DNA from: Solimonas sp. K1W22B-7
GTDB lineage: Bacteria > Pseudomonadota > Gammaproteobacteria > Nevskiales > Nevskiaceae
Reading direction: 5' to 3'
DNA: 64,000 nt
Assembly: GCF_003428335.1 (NCBI RefSeq)
Contig: NZ_CP031704.1
Coordinates: forward strand, 2,170,001 to 2,234,000
This document shows, in pieces, positions 11,742-20,664 of the stretch. The position numbers and the translations under genes are program-made. The notes beneath the pieces were generated by a model. It saw only the letters and a program-made list of their open reading frames with translations. It had not been told where the DNA came from and searched no databases. Every line of letters begins with the position of its first letter. Position 1 is the stretch's first letter.

Positions 11742-12590
11742 TTGCAGCCTGATCCGCACGCACAGGAAGGAGTCTGGACCCGCCATTCGGGCCAGTGGCA
11801 GCGCATCGGTTCGCCGCTGAAGCCACTGCCCGAGGATGCACGGCGCGCCCTGTCGCTGGTGCAGCCGGCGCTGGCGGAGGCGGGCTTGCCATCGAAGGTG
11901 CTGGTGCTGGGCGTTACCCAGGAACTGGTGCAGCTGCCCTGGCCGGCCGGGGGCCGCCTGCTGGCGGTGGATCACAGCGGCCCGATGATCGCCTCGCTGT
12001 GGCGCCCCAGTACGGCAGTGTCTTCGGAAGTCCTGCGGGCGCGCTGGCAGGAGCTGCCGCTGCCAGATGCTTCGGTCACCGCGATCGTCGGCGACGGCTC
12101 CCTCAACGCCCTGCCGTCCCTGGCCGGGATACCGGCGGTGCTGTCCGAGGCGCGGCGCGTGCTGCGTCCGGCGGGCCTGATGGCGCTGCGCTGCTTCATC
12201 CGGCCCGACCGGCAGGAGAGCCTGGAGGCGGTGCGCGACGCGGCCCTGCAGGGGCAGGTGGGCAGCTTCCACGCGCTGAAATGGCGGGTGGCGATGGCCT
12301 TGCCCGCCGATGCCGGTTTCAGCGTTGCGGTGACCGATATCCTCGCAAGCTTCGAGCAACTGTTTCCGGATCGCGACGAGCTGGCGCGCCGCGCGGGCTG
12401 GCCGCGCGAGAGCACCGACACCATCGAGGCCTACCGCGGTACCGATACCCGTTACTGCTTCCCGACACTCGCCGCGCTGGCCGAGGTTGCCGCGCCGCAT
12501 TTCAGCATCGTCGAACAGCGTTGCGGCGAGTACGAACTGGCCGAGCGCTGTCCCACGCTCTGCTTCCGGCCGCTGCCAGAGTCCGCATGA
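11742..12590 (+). CDS. Class I SAM-dependent methyltransferase-like protein
   Basis: 282 residues from TTG 11742, preceded by CGGAG at 6 bases; no ATG gives a better N-terminus. Rossmann methyltransferase order: motif I-like strand KVLVLGVTQELVQLP, acidic loop LLAVDHSGPMI, a motif IV-like ASVTAIVGDGSLNALPS, then the motif VI-like EARRVLRPAGLMALRCF. The glycine-rich loop is atypical (LGVTQEL), so cofactor binding needs testing. It overlaps the next gene by 4 bases (ATGA), so it is translationally coupled to a cyanophycin-synthetase-like protein. A role modifying that product or its precursor is inferred. Confidence 0.8.
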   Translation: MQPDPHAQEGVWTRHSGQWQRIGSPLKPLPEDARRALSLVQPALAEAGLPSKVLVLGVTQELVQLPWPAGGRLLAVDHSGPMIASLWRPSTAVSSEVLRARWQELPLPDASVTAIVGDGSLNALPSLAGIPAVLSEARRVLRPAGLMALRCFIRPDRQESLEAVRDAALQGQVGSFHALKWRVAMALPADAGFSVAVTDILASFEQLFPDRDELARRAGWPRESTDTIEAYRGTDTRYCFPTLAALAEVAAPHFSIVEQRCGEYELAERCPTLCFRPLPESA

Positions 12591-14509
12591 GCCTGCGCCT
12601 GGCCGACGCGCCCTGCGCGATGCCGGGCTACGCCTATGGATTGCGGCATCCCGGCCTGCTGGTCAGCGTCTCGATGCCTGCCGGGGAGTCGCTGCAGGCG
12701 CTGCGCTCCCTGCCGGCCTGGCTGGTCCAGATCCTGGGTCTGCCGGTCGAACAAGCCGGCGGCTTGCTCGAAGAAAACCTGGAGGCAGGGGACATCCTGC
12801 TGCAGGGCATGCTGGCACTGCAGCGTGCTGCGGGCCTGCCGCTGCAGGAACCGGGGCGGGTGGTCGCTGCCCGTGTGGGCCACTGGCTGGCGGTGCTGCC
12901 GCTGCTGCAGCGGGGCGAGGCCGCCGCGGCGGCGGCTTTCGGCTGGCTGCTGCGGGCCTGCAACGCAACGCTGGCCGGCGAGGACCTTCAGCCGCTGCAG
13001 GCGGAACTGCCGGGCGTGCTGGGCGCCCTGGCCGCGTTGTTGTCGTCCGGCTCCAATGCCGCGCATTTCATGCGCACGGCCCAGGCGCTGGGCATTCCCT
13101 GTCGCCAGCGTGCGGGTGGCGTGATCCAGTTCGGCGAAGGCGCGCGTGCGCGCTGGCTGGTCAGCTCCTTCACCGACCAGACCTCGCATATCGCCGCGCG
13201 GCTGGCGCGGCACAAGGCGCAGGCTTCGGCGATGCTGGCCGAGGCCGGCATCCCGGTGCCGCGCCAGGTCACAGTGGCCACGGCGGAGGCGGCTGTGCAG
13301 GCTGCCGCGGCTTTGGGCTACCCGGTGGTGATCAAGCCCGAGGACACCGAGGGCGGCATCGCCGTCGCTCCCGGCCTGGGCACGCCGGAGGAGGTGCGTG
13401 CCGCCTTCGAGACGGCCTCGCGCTACAGCCGCAGCATCCTGCTGGAAAGCCATGTCGAAGGCCGCGACTATCGCCTCAACGTGTTCCAGGGTGAGCTGGT
13501 CTGGGCCATCGAGCGTCAGCCCGCCAGCGTCACCGGCGACGGCCGCGCACCGGTGCGGGAGCTGCTGCAGCGGCTCAATGCCGATCCGCGGCGTGGAGCG
13601 GGCAAGGGAGCCAGGCTGCGTCGCGTGGAACTGGACGAGGAGGCCTTGTCCTTGCTGCGCAAGGCCGGCCTGGGGCCCGACGACGTGCCGGCCGAAGGGC
13701 GCGTCCTGCGCCTGCGGCGGGTCGCCAACATCGGTGCGGGCGCGGTCCCCGTGCCGGTGTTCGACCAGGTGCATCCGGACAACGCCCGGCTGGCGATACG
13801 CGCCGCCGAGGCCCTGGGGCTGGACCTGGCCGGCGTCGACCTGCTGATCCCCGACATCGCGCGCTCCTGGCACGAGGGCGGTGCCGCGGTCTGCGAGGTC
13901 AATGGCCAGCCGACCCTGGGGCAGATCACCAGCGCCCATCTCTATCCGCTGATCCTCGGTCGCCTGGTGCGGGGCAATGGCCGCATCCCGACCGCGCTGG
14001 TGATCGGCGCCGGTGAGGGCAGCGGCCTGCTGGCCGGTATCGCGGCGCGGCTGGGTGCTGCGGGGTTGCGCGTCGGTTGCGTGGGCCGGCAGGGCGTCAC
14101 GGCAGCTGGGGAGCGCATCGCCGCCGGGCCCGTCGGCAGCTTCGCCGGCGGCCGCATGCTGGTGGCCCACCGCGGCGTCGATGCCGCCCTGGTCGCGGTG
14201 GACGATGCCGGCCTGCTCGACACGGGGCTGCCGTTTGCGCGCTACGACCTGCTGGTGCTGGCGGGCGCGGAGATCGCCGCTGCCGAAGGCCAGGCGGCTA
14301 CCCCGGAAACCCTGCTGCGCGAAGTGCTCAGGCTGGTTCACCCGGCCTGCGACGGCGAGGTGCTGGCCCTCGCAGGCGCCGCACAGGGTTTGCCGCCACC
14401 TGCCAGCGCCAGCTCACCCTGGCTGGCCGAGGTGCCAGATGAAAGCGAGCTGGCGGCGCGGGCCGCCGCAGCCCTGCTGGCGGCGGATCATAGGCCTTCG
14501 GCCAGGTAA
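12587..14509 (+). CDS. Cyanophycin-synthetase-like ATP-grasp protein with P-loop-less Mur-like domain
   Basis: 640 residues. Residues about 1-187: CphA-like N-terminal region. About 188-455: ATP-grasp domain with the CphA-type entry SSFTDQTSHIAARLARHKAQ, the lysine strand GYPVVIKPED, LLESHVEGRDYRLNVFQGEL, RVANIGAG, VFDQVHPDNARLA and metal-ligand strand AAVCEVNGQPTLG. The glycine-rich loop is DTEGGIAV rather than the usual DGNHGRG. About 467-640: aligns in pattern with the CphA Mur-ligase domain (SFAGGRMLVAHRGVDAALVA) but the ATP P-loop GTNGKTT is replaced by GAGEGSG. A full CphA is about 870 residues, so this is shorter and probably has one active ligase site. Coupled to the upstream methyltransferase. 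Substrate unknown. Confidence 0.8.
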   Translation: MSLRLADAPCAMPGYAYGLRHPGLLVSVSMPAGESLQALRSLPAWLVQILGLPVEQAGGLLEENLEAGDILLQGMLALQRAAGLPLQEPGRVVAARVGHWLAVLPLLQRGEAAAAAAFGWLLRACNATLAGEDLQPLQAELPGVLGALAALLSSGSNAAHFMRTAQALGIPCRQRAGGVIQFGEGARARWLVSSFTDQTSHIAARLARHKAQASAMLAEAGIPVPRQVTVATAEAAVQAAAALGYPVVIKPEDTEGGIAVAPGLGTPEEVRAAFETASRYSRSILLESHVEGRDYRLNVFQGELVWAIERQPASVTGDGRAPVRELLQRLNADPRRGAGKGARLRRVELDEEALSLLRKAGLGPDDVPAEGRVLRLRRVANIGAGAVPVPVFDQVHPDNARLAIRAAEALGLDLAGVDLLIPDIARSWHEGGAAVCEVNGQPTLGQITSAHLYPLILGRLVRGNGRIPTALVIGAGEGSGLLAGIAARLGAAGLRVGCVGRQGVTAAGERIAAGPVGSFAGGRMLVAHRGVDAALVAVDDAGLLDTGLPFARYDLLVLAGAEIAAAEGQAATPETLLREVLRLVHPACDGEVLALAGAAQGLPPPASASSPWLAEVPDESELAARAAAALLAADHRPSAR

Positions 14510-14537
14510 GCCCCGCTCCCGCTGTGGATCGGAACCC

Positions 14538-15317
14538 TCAACCGCCCGTCAGTAGGCTTCTGACCTGTGCCTGCGTGAAGGCCGTCGTCGAGAGGAGCAG
14601 CTCATCGATACGTCCGGGGAACGAGGGAGTCGTTTCGGGGATGCCGCCCAGGAAAAGGTCGTTGTGCACCGTCTGGACAGGTGCTGAGAGGCTCACACGG
14701 CTGTTCTCTTCGCCATTGAGGTAGATCACCGCAGTGCTGCCGTCATAGACCAGGGCGATGTGGGTCCACTGCTGGTCGGAGAGCAGCGAGGCGCTGCGGA
14801 TGAGGGAGAAGGGCGCGCCGTTGTTGGGGGGATAGAGCAGCAGCTCCAGGCGATTCTCGCGCAGACGCAACTTGAAGCTCTGTACGCCGAAATCGTTGCC
14901 GCCGAGGATCGGGTAGATCGTTTCGGTGGAAGCGGAGACTGGCCGTACCCACATCGCCATGGTGATCTGGTTGTTCGGAAAATCGATGTAGAGGCTGCCA
15001 TTCCCGTTGACATCGCCATGACAGCAGATATCGAACAGCACGTGGGCCGACGGCTGGGCGGTGAAGTCCACGCCCCGGCCAAAGCGGCCTTCGGTTCGCT
15101 GGACGCCGACCAGCGTTCCATGGAAGGCGTTGAAGCGGCTATTGGTGGCCGTGCTGCCGCTCTCTTCATCGAACTTATAGAAGGCGGTTGACCCGAATTC
15201 GCCGTCGTTGTCGCCACCGCCACCTCCGCTGCCGCAGGCGGTGATGCCACAGGCCAGAAGGCCCAGCAGTGCGAATCGGAAGGGCCTGAAGGCGCTGGCG
15301 GCGAAAGATGAGTTCAT
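14538..15317 (-). CDS. Lipoprotein with LamG/concanavalin-like domain
   Basis: 259 residues from ATG 15317 (MNSSFAAS). Lipobox in LLACGITACGSGGGGG; a second Cys makes the exact cleavage site uncertain. The mature part is a single LamG-like jelly roll of about 200 residues: FYKFDEESGSTATN, GRGVDFTAQPS, ITMAMWVRPVS, QWTHIALVYDGSTAVIYLNG, PGRIDELLLS. This is the usual layout of Laminin_G_3 domains, which bind carbohydrates or other ligands at the cell surface. Convergent with the ATP-grasp gene, 28 bases apart, with no clear terminator. In-frame codons upstream of 15317 were excluded because they would bury the signal peptide. Confidence 0.8.
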   Translation of the reverse strand: MNSSFAASAFRPFRFALLGLLACGITACGSGGGGGDNDGEFGSTAFYKFDEESGSTATNSRFNAFHGTLVGVQRTEGRFGRGVDFTAQPSAHVLFDICCHGDVNGNGSLYIDFPNNQITMAMWVRPVSASTETIYPILGGNDFGVQSFKLRLRENRLELLLYPPNNGAPFSLIRSASLLSDQQWTHIALVYDGSTAVIYLNGEENSRVSLSAPVQTVHNDLFLGGIPETTPSFPGRIDELLLSTTAFTQAQVRSLLTGG

Positions 15318-15401
15318 GGAGTGCGTGGTCTCTGGAGTTTCGTGGAACACCAGCAGTCTAACGGGGAGCGAACGGAGCGCGTCACCTGTTCGCGTCACCT
15401 G

Positions 15402-15818
15402 TCAAAGGGGCAAGCCACCCGGTATCGACTCCGCCGCCCGCGCTTCCACCTCGTAGCGGTTGTCCCAGTAGGCGCGTCCGCCGGCGCGCCAGGCGCGCCA
15501 TGAGGCCCAGAGATAGAGGAAGGGAAACAGCAGGCCCCAGCGCTCGTACTGCCGCACATGGGCCAGTTCGTGGGCCAGGGTGCGTTCCAGCGTGGCGGCG
15601 TCGCGCGCCAGCACCAGGTGGCCGATCGTGATCGCTCCGATCCAGCTGCGCGCCAGCAGCCAGCCGGTCAGGCCGCCGCAGGCGAACAGGGCGCCGGTGT
15701 CGCCCAGCCGGCGCCATTGCAAGCTGCCGCCCGCCAGCGCCGGCAGGGCCAGCAGCAGGCCGGCCAGGGACCAGGGCAGGGGCCAGGCCAGCCGCAACAG
15801 GCGGCCGATGGGGCTCAT
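15402..15818 (-). CDS. HELAH-motif membrane protein (putative zinc peptidase-like)
   Basis: 138 residues from ATG 15818, which overlaps the end of the Smr gene by 4 bases. Two N-terminal hydrophobic segments, then HELAHVRQYERWG, an HExxH zinc-binding motif, and a downstream NRYEVEARAAE that could provide the third ligand Glu. Short for a peptidase, so it may be a conserved membrane-associated minimal metalloprotein rather than an active protease. Coupled translation with the Smr protein suggests a co-regulated pair. Confidence 0.7.
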   Translation of the reverse strand: MSPIGRLLRLAWPLPWSLAGLLLALPALAGGSLQWRRLGDTGALFACGGLTGWLLARSWIGAITIGHLVLARDAATLERTLAHELAHVRQYERWGLLFPFLYLWASWRAWRAGGRAYWDNRYEVEARAAESIPGGLPL

Positions 15819-16357
15819 GCCGCCGCGCGGCGCAGCAGCACGTAGACCGCGCCGGTGCCGCCGTCCACCTGGCGCGCCGAGCAGAACGCCAGCACGTCGC
15901 GGCGCTTGCGCAGCCAGCCGTCGAGCAGGGACTTGATCACCGGCCCGGAATTGGGCGAGCCGTTGCCCTTGCCATGGATGATGCGCACGCAGCGCAGGTC
16001 CTGGTCCTGGCAATACGCCAGGAACTCGGTGACGGCCGCGCGCGCCCGGTCGCGGTTGAGGCCGTGCAGGTCCAGTTCCTTCTCCAGCCGGTACTGGCCG
16101 CGGCGCAGCTTGCGGTAGACGCTGTCCTGGATGCCGTCGGCCCGGTAGGAGAGGGTGTCGCCGCTCTCGAACAGCTCGGAGGGCTCCTCCAGCAGTTCCC
16201 GCATGACCTCACGGTCGTCGGCCTCGCGCTGGCGCGGCCGGGTGGACAGGCGCTGGCCGCCCAGCGTGACGTGCTCGCTGGGGGCCTTGGGACGCACGTC
16301 CCGTACCGCCTCGCGGAACAGCGCGCTGTCGTCTTCGTCGGGGGCTGGCTTCGCCAT
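15815..16357 (-). CDS. Smr domain protein
   Basis: 180 residues from ATG 16357 ([10 protein letters not shown]), preceded by AAGGA. The N-terminal half is charged and probably extended. The C-terminal Smr (small MutS-related) domain starts at [17 protein letters not shown] and includes [13 protein letters not shown] and AVYVLLRR. Smr domains are nicking endonuclease-type folds; free-standing proteins of this size (YfcN/SmrA/SmrB-like) act in nucleic-acid or ribosome-rescue processing. The DLHG and HGKG signatures are intact. Divergent from surE, with 70 bases between starts. Confidence 0.88.
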   Translation of the reverse strand: MAKPAPDEDDSALFREAVRDVRPKAPSEHVTLGGQRLSTRPRQREADDREVMRELLEEPSELFESGDTLSYRADGIQDSVYRKLRRGQYRLEKELDLHGLNRDRARAAVTEFLAYCQDQDLRCVRIIHGKGNGSPNSGPVIKSLLDGWLRKRRDVLAFCSARQVDGGTGAVYVLLRRAAA

Positions 16358-16427
16358 GAAAAATCCTTGTCGCGGGAACATCATAGCGCCCCAAACCGGT
16401 AAACTAGCGCCAGCTCATTCCGTAAGC

Positions 16428-17174
16428 ATGAAAATCCTGCTCTCCAACGACGACGGCTGCATGGCGCCAGGCCTTCGCTGCCTGCACGAACACCTGCGCA
16501 AGCATCACGAGGTCACCGTGGTGGCGCCCGACCGCAACCGCAGCGGCGCCAGCAACTCGCTGACCCTGCTCAACCCGATCCGTGCGCAATGCCACCCGGA
16601 CGGCGTCTACTGCGTCGACGGCACGCCCACCGACAGCGTCCACCTGGCGCTGACCGGCCTGCTGGAGACCAAGCCCGACATGGTGGTTTCCGGCATCAAC
16701 GCCGGCGCCAACCTGGGCGACGACACGCTGTATTCCGGTACCGTCGCCGCCGCCATGGAAGGCCGCCACCTGGGCTATTCGGCGATCGCCGTGTCCTGCG
16801 TGTCGCATAGCCCGAAGCACTACGAGACCGCGGCGCGGGTGACCCTGCGCCTGGTCGAGCGGCTGGCGGAAGACCCGCTGCCTGGCGACACCATCCTCAA
16901 CGTCAACGTGCCGGACATCCCCTGGGAGCAGCTGCAGGGCTTCGAGGTGACGCGCCTGGGCAACCGCCATCGCGCCGAGGCCGTGACCAGGGCCGCCGAC
17001 CCGCGCGGCCGGACGATCTACTGGATCGGCGCCGCCGGTGGCGAGGCCGACTGCGGCCCCGGCACCGACTTCTACGCCGTGGCGCGGAACCGCGCCTCGA
17101 TCACGCCGATCCTGGTGGACCTGACGCGACACAACCTGCTGGACCGGCTCGGACAATGGGCAAGCCGCCTTTGA
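16428..17174 (+). CDS. surE: 5'-nucleotidase SurE
   Basis: Metal-dependent nucleotide phosphatase of stationary-phase and stress survival. 248 residues, standard. [15 protein letters not shown] holds the Asp-Asp metal ligands; [23 protein letters not shown] and [20 protein letters not shown] complete the active site. Its last 19 bases overlap the start of pcm. The order surE-pcm-dedA-nlpD is the familiar survival cluster of gammaproteobacteria. Confidence 0.97.
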   Translation: MKILLSNDDGCMAPGLRCLHEHLRKHHEVTVVAPDRNRSGASNSLTLLNPIRAQCHPDGVYCVDGTPTDSVHLALTGLLETKPDMVVSGINAGANLGDDTLYSGTVAAAMEGRHLGYSAIAVSCVSHSPKHYETAARVTLRLVERLAEDPLPGDTILNVNVPDIPWEQLQGFEVTRLGNRHRAEAVTRAADPRGRTIYWIGAAGGEADCGPGTDFYAVARNRASITPILVDLTRHNLLDRLGQWASRL

Positions 17175-17869
17175 GATACGACCTGCGCAACAGGACGCCG
17201 GCGCAGGCCCGCGCCGCTGCAACCGCGACCGCGCCAGCGGTGCCGGCGCCACGCTCGCGCCTGCTCGACGAACTGCGCCGCCTCGGCATCACCGACGAGA
17301 AGGTGCTGGCGGCGATGGCCAAGGTGCCGCGCCATGAGTTCGTGGCCGAGGCGCTGAAGACCCGCGCCTACGACAACGACGCGCTGCCGATCGGCCATGC
17401 CCAGACCATCTCGCAGCCCTACATCGTGGCGCTGATGACGCAGCTGCTGCTGCAGGGCAAGCGGCTGAAGCGCGTGCTGGAGATCGGTACCGGCAGCGGC
17501 TTCCAGACCGCCGTGCTGGCCGACCTGGTCGACCTGGTGTTCACGGTGGAGCGCATCAAGCCGCTGTCCGAAGTGGCGCGCAAGCGCCTCACCGAGCTGG
17601 GCTGCCGCAACGTGCACTTCGGCTATGCCGACGGCATGCAGGGCTGGCTGCCGCATTCACCCTACGACGGCATCCTGGTCACCGCCGGCGCCGAGAGCGT
17701 GCCGCCGGCACTGCTGGCCCAGCTCGACAAGGGTGGCCGCCTGGTGATCCCGGTGGGGCCGCAGGGCCGGCAGGTGCTGCGCGTGATCGACCGCCGCATC
17801 ACCGGCTCCTTCAAGGAGCAGGACGTGACGCCGGTGAGCTTCGTGCCGCTGCTGGCGGGCAAGGCCTGA
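17156..17869 (+). CDS. pcm: Protein-L-isoaspartate O-methyltransferase
   Basis: Repairs isomerised Asp/Asn residues by methylating L-isoaspartate with SAM. 237 residues, including a basic/Ala-rich N-terminal extension of about 30 residues before the core. Motifs: [38 protein letters not shown] (SAM site) and [10 protein letters not shown]. Overlaps surE by 19 bases and touches the dedA start. Confidence 0.96.
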   Translation: MGKPPLRYDLRNRTPAQARAAATATAPAVPAPRSRLLDELRRLGITDEKVLAAMAKVPRHEFVAEALKTRAYDNDALPIGHAQTISQPYIVALMTQLLLQGKRLKRVLEIGTGSGFQTAVLADLVDLVFTVERIKPLSEVARKRLTELGCRNVHFGYADGMQGWLPHSPYDGILVTAGAESVPPALLAQLDKGGRLVIPVGPQGRQVLRVIDRRITGSFKEQDVTPVSFVPLLAGKA

Positions 17870-18474
17870 TGGAGGCCTTCGGCCTGTGGCTCAGCGGCAT
17901 CCTGGCCCACATGGGCTATGCCGAGATCGTGTTCCTGATGGCGCTGGAGTCGAGCCTGTTCCCGGTGCCCTCGGAGCTGGTGATGATCCCGGCCGGGTAT
18001 CTCGCCGCCAAGGGTCAGCTCAACCCCTTCCTGGCGGTGGCCGCCGGTGGCCTGGGCTCGATCATCGGCGCCAGCGCCAACTATGCGCTGGGGCGCTATG
18101 CCGGCCGTGCCTTCCTGCTGCGTTATGGCCGCTACTTCCTGATCAACGAGCGCAAGTATCATGAGGCCGAAGCGCTGTTCCTGAAGAACGCCAACCTGGC
18201 CACGTTCGTTGGACGCCTGCTGCCCGTGATCCGTCACCTGATATCGCTGCCCGCCGGCGTATTCGGCATGCGCCTGCTGCCGTTCGTGCTCATTACCGGC
18301 CTGGGTGCCACGCTGTGGTGCGCGGTGCTGGTGGCGGCCGGCTACTTCTTCGGCGAGCCGGCGATCCAGGCGATCACCGAGTACACGCACGAGGTCGGTC
18401 TGGTGGCGGTGCTGCTGACGGCGGCTTTCGGCCTGTGGTTCCTGCTGCGCCGCCGGCCGGGTGGGGCGGCATGA
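17869..18474 (+). CDS. DedA family membrane protein
   Basis: 201 residues, several membrane helices. Typical DedA/SNARE-associated features: ESSLFPVPSELVMIPAGYLA, ASANYALGRYAGR and the FVGRLLPVIRHLISLPAG re-entrant signature. DedA proteins include lipid flippases such as undecaprenyl-phosphate translocases; the exact substrate cannot be told here. It starts directly at the end of pcm, and its TGA overlaps the nlpD ATG. Confidence 0.92.
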   Translation: MEAFGLWLSGILAHMGYAEIVFLMALESSLFPVPSELVMIPAGYLAAKGQLNPFLAVAAGGLGSIIGASANYALGRYAGRAFLLRYGRYFLINERKYHEAEALFLKNANLATFVGRLLPVIRHLISLPAGVFGMRLLPFVLITGLGATLWCAVLVAAGYFFGEPAIQAITEYTHEVGLVAVLLTAAFGLWFLLRRRPGGAA

Positions 18475-19322
18475 AGACCCTGCCGCGTTCCCTGGCCCTG
18501 GCGCTCTGCGCCACCCTGCTCGCCGGCTGTGCCGGACTGGGTTCCTGGGAACAGGGCGAGCGCAAGGTCTACAACGGCAAGACCAAGGCGGTCGCCGAGG
18601 CGCCGGCCCGGCCGGAGCGCCCGGTGGGCGCCGACGACCACCTGGTGCAGCGCGGCGACACGGTCTACGCCATCGCCTTCCGCAACAATCTGGATTTCCG
18701 CGAGCTGGCGCGCTGGAACGGCATCGGCTCCGACTACCTGATCCGCCCGGGCCAGGTGCTGCGCCTGAAGGCTCCCCCGGCACCGCCGCCGGCGCGCTAC
18801 AGCGAGGGTGACGTCGAGACCACGGCGGCGCCCGAGGCCGACGTCGCGCCGATCAAGTCCGAGCCGATCACCGCCGCCACCCCGCCGCCGCCGCTGGAGC
18901 CACCCGGCGCCGTGGTGGTGGATACCGTCGGCTTCCAGTGGACCTGGCCGACCAACGGCACGGTTTCGCGCGGCTACGAGCCGGCGCAGGGCAACAAGGG
19001 CCTGGATTTCACCGGCAAGGTCGGCCAGCCGGTGTTCGCCGCCGCCCCGGGGCGGGTGGTCTACAGCGGCAACGCCCTGAAGGGCTACGGCGAGCTGATC
19101 ATCATCAAGCACGACGAGGTCCACCTGTCGGCCTACGGCTACAACCGCCAGCGTCACGTCAAGGAAGGCGACGTGGTGACCACCGGCCAGCCGATCGGCG
19201 AAATGGGCTCGGGGCCGGAGAACAAGCCCCTGCTGCATTTCGAGATCCGCGAGCGCGGCAAGCCGGTCAACCCGGTCGGTTTCCTGCCCGCCAAGGGCAA
19301 GCCGGCCGCCAAGTCCGGCTGA
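18471..19322 (+). CDS. nlpD: NlpD-type lipoprotein, LysM and degenerate LytM domains
   Basis: 283 residues. Lipobox ATLLAGCAG; LysM domain HLVQRGDTVYAIAFRNNLDF at about residues 54-100; Pro-rich linker; M23/LytM domain at about 165-275. The zinc-ligand pattern is degenerate (GNKGLDF and LSAYGYN), exactly as in E. coli NlpD, so it should act as an amidase activator (AmiC type) in daughter-cell separation, not as a hydrolase. In many relatives rpoS follows; here it does not. Confidence 0.93.
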   Translation: MKTLPRSLALALCATLLAGCAGLGSWEQGERKVYNGKTKAVAEAPARPERPVGADDHLVQRGDTVYAIAFRNNLDFRELARWNGIGSDYLIRPGQVLRLKAPPAPPPARYSEGDVETTAAPEADVAPIKSEPITAATPPPPLEPPGAVVVDTVGFQWTWPTNGTVSRGYEPAQGNKGLDFTGKVGQPVFAAAPGRVVYSGNALKGYGELIIIKHDEVHLSAYGYNRQRHVKEGDVVTTGQPIGEMGSGPENKPLLHFEIRERGKPVNPVGFLPAKGKPAAKSG

Positions 19323-19382
19323 AAACGCGCCGGAACGTCCGGTAAACCCGCTGTACGGGCGGTTTGCAGGGGCTTCTGTGCA

Positions 19383-19411
19383 TTGAACATCCGGCCCGGC
19401 GACTTGATAAT
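19383..19411 (+). promoter_or_regulatory. Putative sigma-70 promoter of alaC-hom
   Basis: TTGAAC and GATAAT separated by 17 bases, 62 bases before the alaC start. It is the first good promoter match after nlpD and supports a separate alaC-hom transcript. A 12-base palindrome (19462-19473, GAAGGTACCTTC) touches the start codon. Confidence 0.5.
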
Positions 19412-19473
19412 ACGCGCCCTTTTTCCCCCTAACTGACGGAACTCCCTGCGAAATCCGTCATGAAGGTACCTTC

Positions 19474-20664
19474 GTGAAGAATGAATTTCCCCGCATCCAG
19501 CGACTCCCTCCCTACGTCTTCAACGTCATTGGCGAACTGAAGAAGGGTGCCCGAGCTCGCGGCGAGGACGTCATCGACTTCTCGATGGGCAACCCCGACC
19601 AGGCCACGCCCAAGCACATCGTCGACAAGCTGGTTGAGGTGGTGCAGCGCGAAGACCCGGCGGTGTTCCGCTATTCCGTGTCCAAGGGCATCCCGCGCCT
19701 GCGCCGAGCGATCACGCGCTGGTACAAGACCCGCTTCGACGTGGACCTGGATCCCGAGACCGAGGCCGTCGCCACGATCGGCTCCAAGGAAGGCCTGGCG
19801 CACCTGATGCTCGCCACGCTGGACCGCGGCGACGTGGTGATGGTGCCGAACCCGGCTTACCCGATTCACCCGTATGGCGCGGTCATCGCGGGTGCCGACG
19901 TGCGCCACGTGCGCCTGACGCCGGGCACCGATTTCTTCGCCGAGCTGGAGAAGGCGATCAAGGAATGCTGGCCGCGGCCCAAGTTCCTGATCCTGAACTT
20001 CCCCGGCAACCCGACCGCCGAGTGCGTCGAGCTCGACTTCTTCGAGCGCGTCGTGGCCATGGCCAAGGAATACGACTTCTGGGTGATCCACGACATCGCC
20101 TACGCCGACATCGTGTTCGACGGCTGGAAAGCGCCGTCGTTCCTGCAGGTGCCGGGTGCCAAGGACGTGGGCGTGGAGTTCTTCACGCTGTCCAAGAGCT
20201 ACAACATGCCGGGCTGGCGCACCGGCTTCATGTGCGGCAACAAGGAGCTGTGCACCGCCCTGTCGCGCATGAAGAGCTACCTGGACTACGGCACCTTCAC
20301 GCCGATGCAGGTCGCCTCCATCGCCGCGCTGGAAGGCCCGCAGGACTGCGTGCATGAAATCGCGCAGATGTACCAGGAGCGCCGCGACGTGATGTGCGAG
20401 GGTCTGCACGCGGCCGGCTGGAGCGTCACCATTCCCAAGGCCAGCATGTTCATCTGGGCCAAGATTCCCGAGCCCTTCGCCAAGCTCGGCAGCCTGGAGT
20501 TCGCCAAGCTGATGATGAACGAGGCCAAGGTTGCCGTGTCGCCGGGCATCGGCTTCGGCGAGTACGGCGACGACCATGTGCGCTTCGCACTGATCGAGAA
20601 CGAGCACCGTACGCGCCAGGCCATGCGTGGTATCAAGAAAATGTTGAAGGAAGCGAAGGTATGA
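19474..20664 (+). CDS. alaC: Alanine-type class I/II aminotransferase (AlaC-like)
   Basis: PLP-dependent aminotransferase, fold type I. 396 residues from a GTG start. Motifs: [46 protein letters not shown], the PLP lysine in [14 protein letters not shown], and the substrate-carboxylate Arg in [12 protein letters not shown]. The N-terminal [11 protein letters not shown] is typical of AlaC/YfdZ (glutamate-pyruvate aminotransferase). Its TGA overlaps the hom ATG, so it is translated with homoserine dehydrogenase. This arrangement is common in gamma- and betaproteobacteria and ties it to aspartate-family amino-acid metabolism. Confidence 0.93.
   Translation: MKNEFPRIQRLPPYVFNVIGELKKGARARGEDVIDFSMGNPDQATPKHIVDKLVEVVQREDPAVFRYSVSKGIPRLRRAITRWYKTRFDVDLDPETEAVATIGSKEGLAHLMLATLDRGDVVMVPNPAYPIHPYGAVIAGADVRHVRLTPGTDFFAELEKAIKECWPRPKFLILNFPGNPTAECVELDFFERVVAMAKEYDFWVIHDIAYADIVFDGWKAPSFLQVPGAKDVGVEFFTLSKSYNMPGWRTGFMCGNKELCTALSRMKSYLDYGTFTPMQVASIAALEGPQDCVHEIAQMYQERRDVMCEGLHAAGWSVTIPKASMFIWAKIPEPFAKLGSLEFAKLMMNEAKVAVSPGIGFGEYGDDHVRFALIENEHRTRQAMRGIKKMLKEAKV

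Noticed and set aside
11795-12586. Extension of the ATP-grasp protein upstream of ATG 12587
   Set aside because: This stretch is another frame of the methyltransferase gene; the ATGA junction and CphA-like N-terminus mark the real start.
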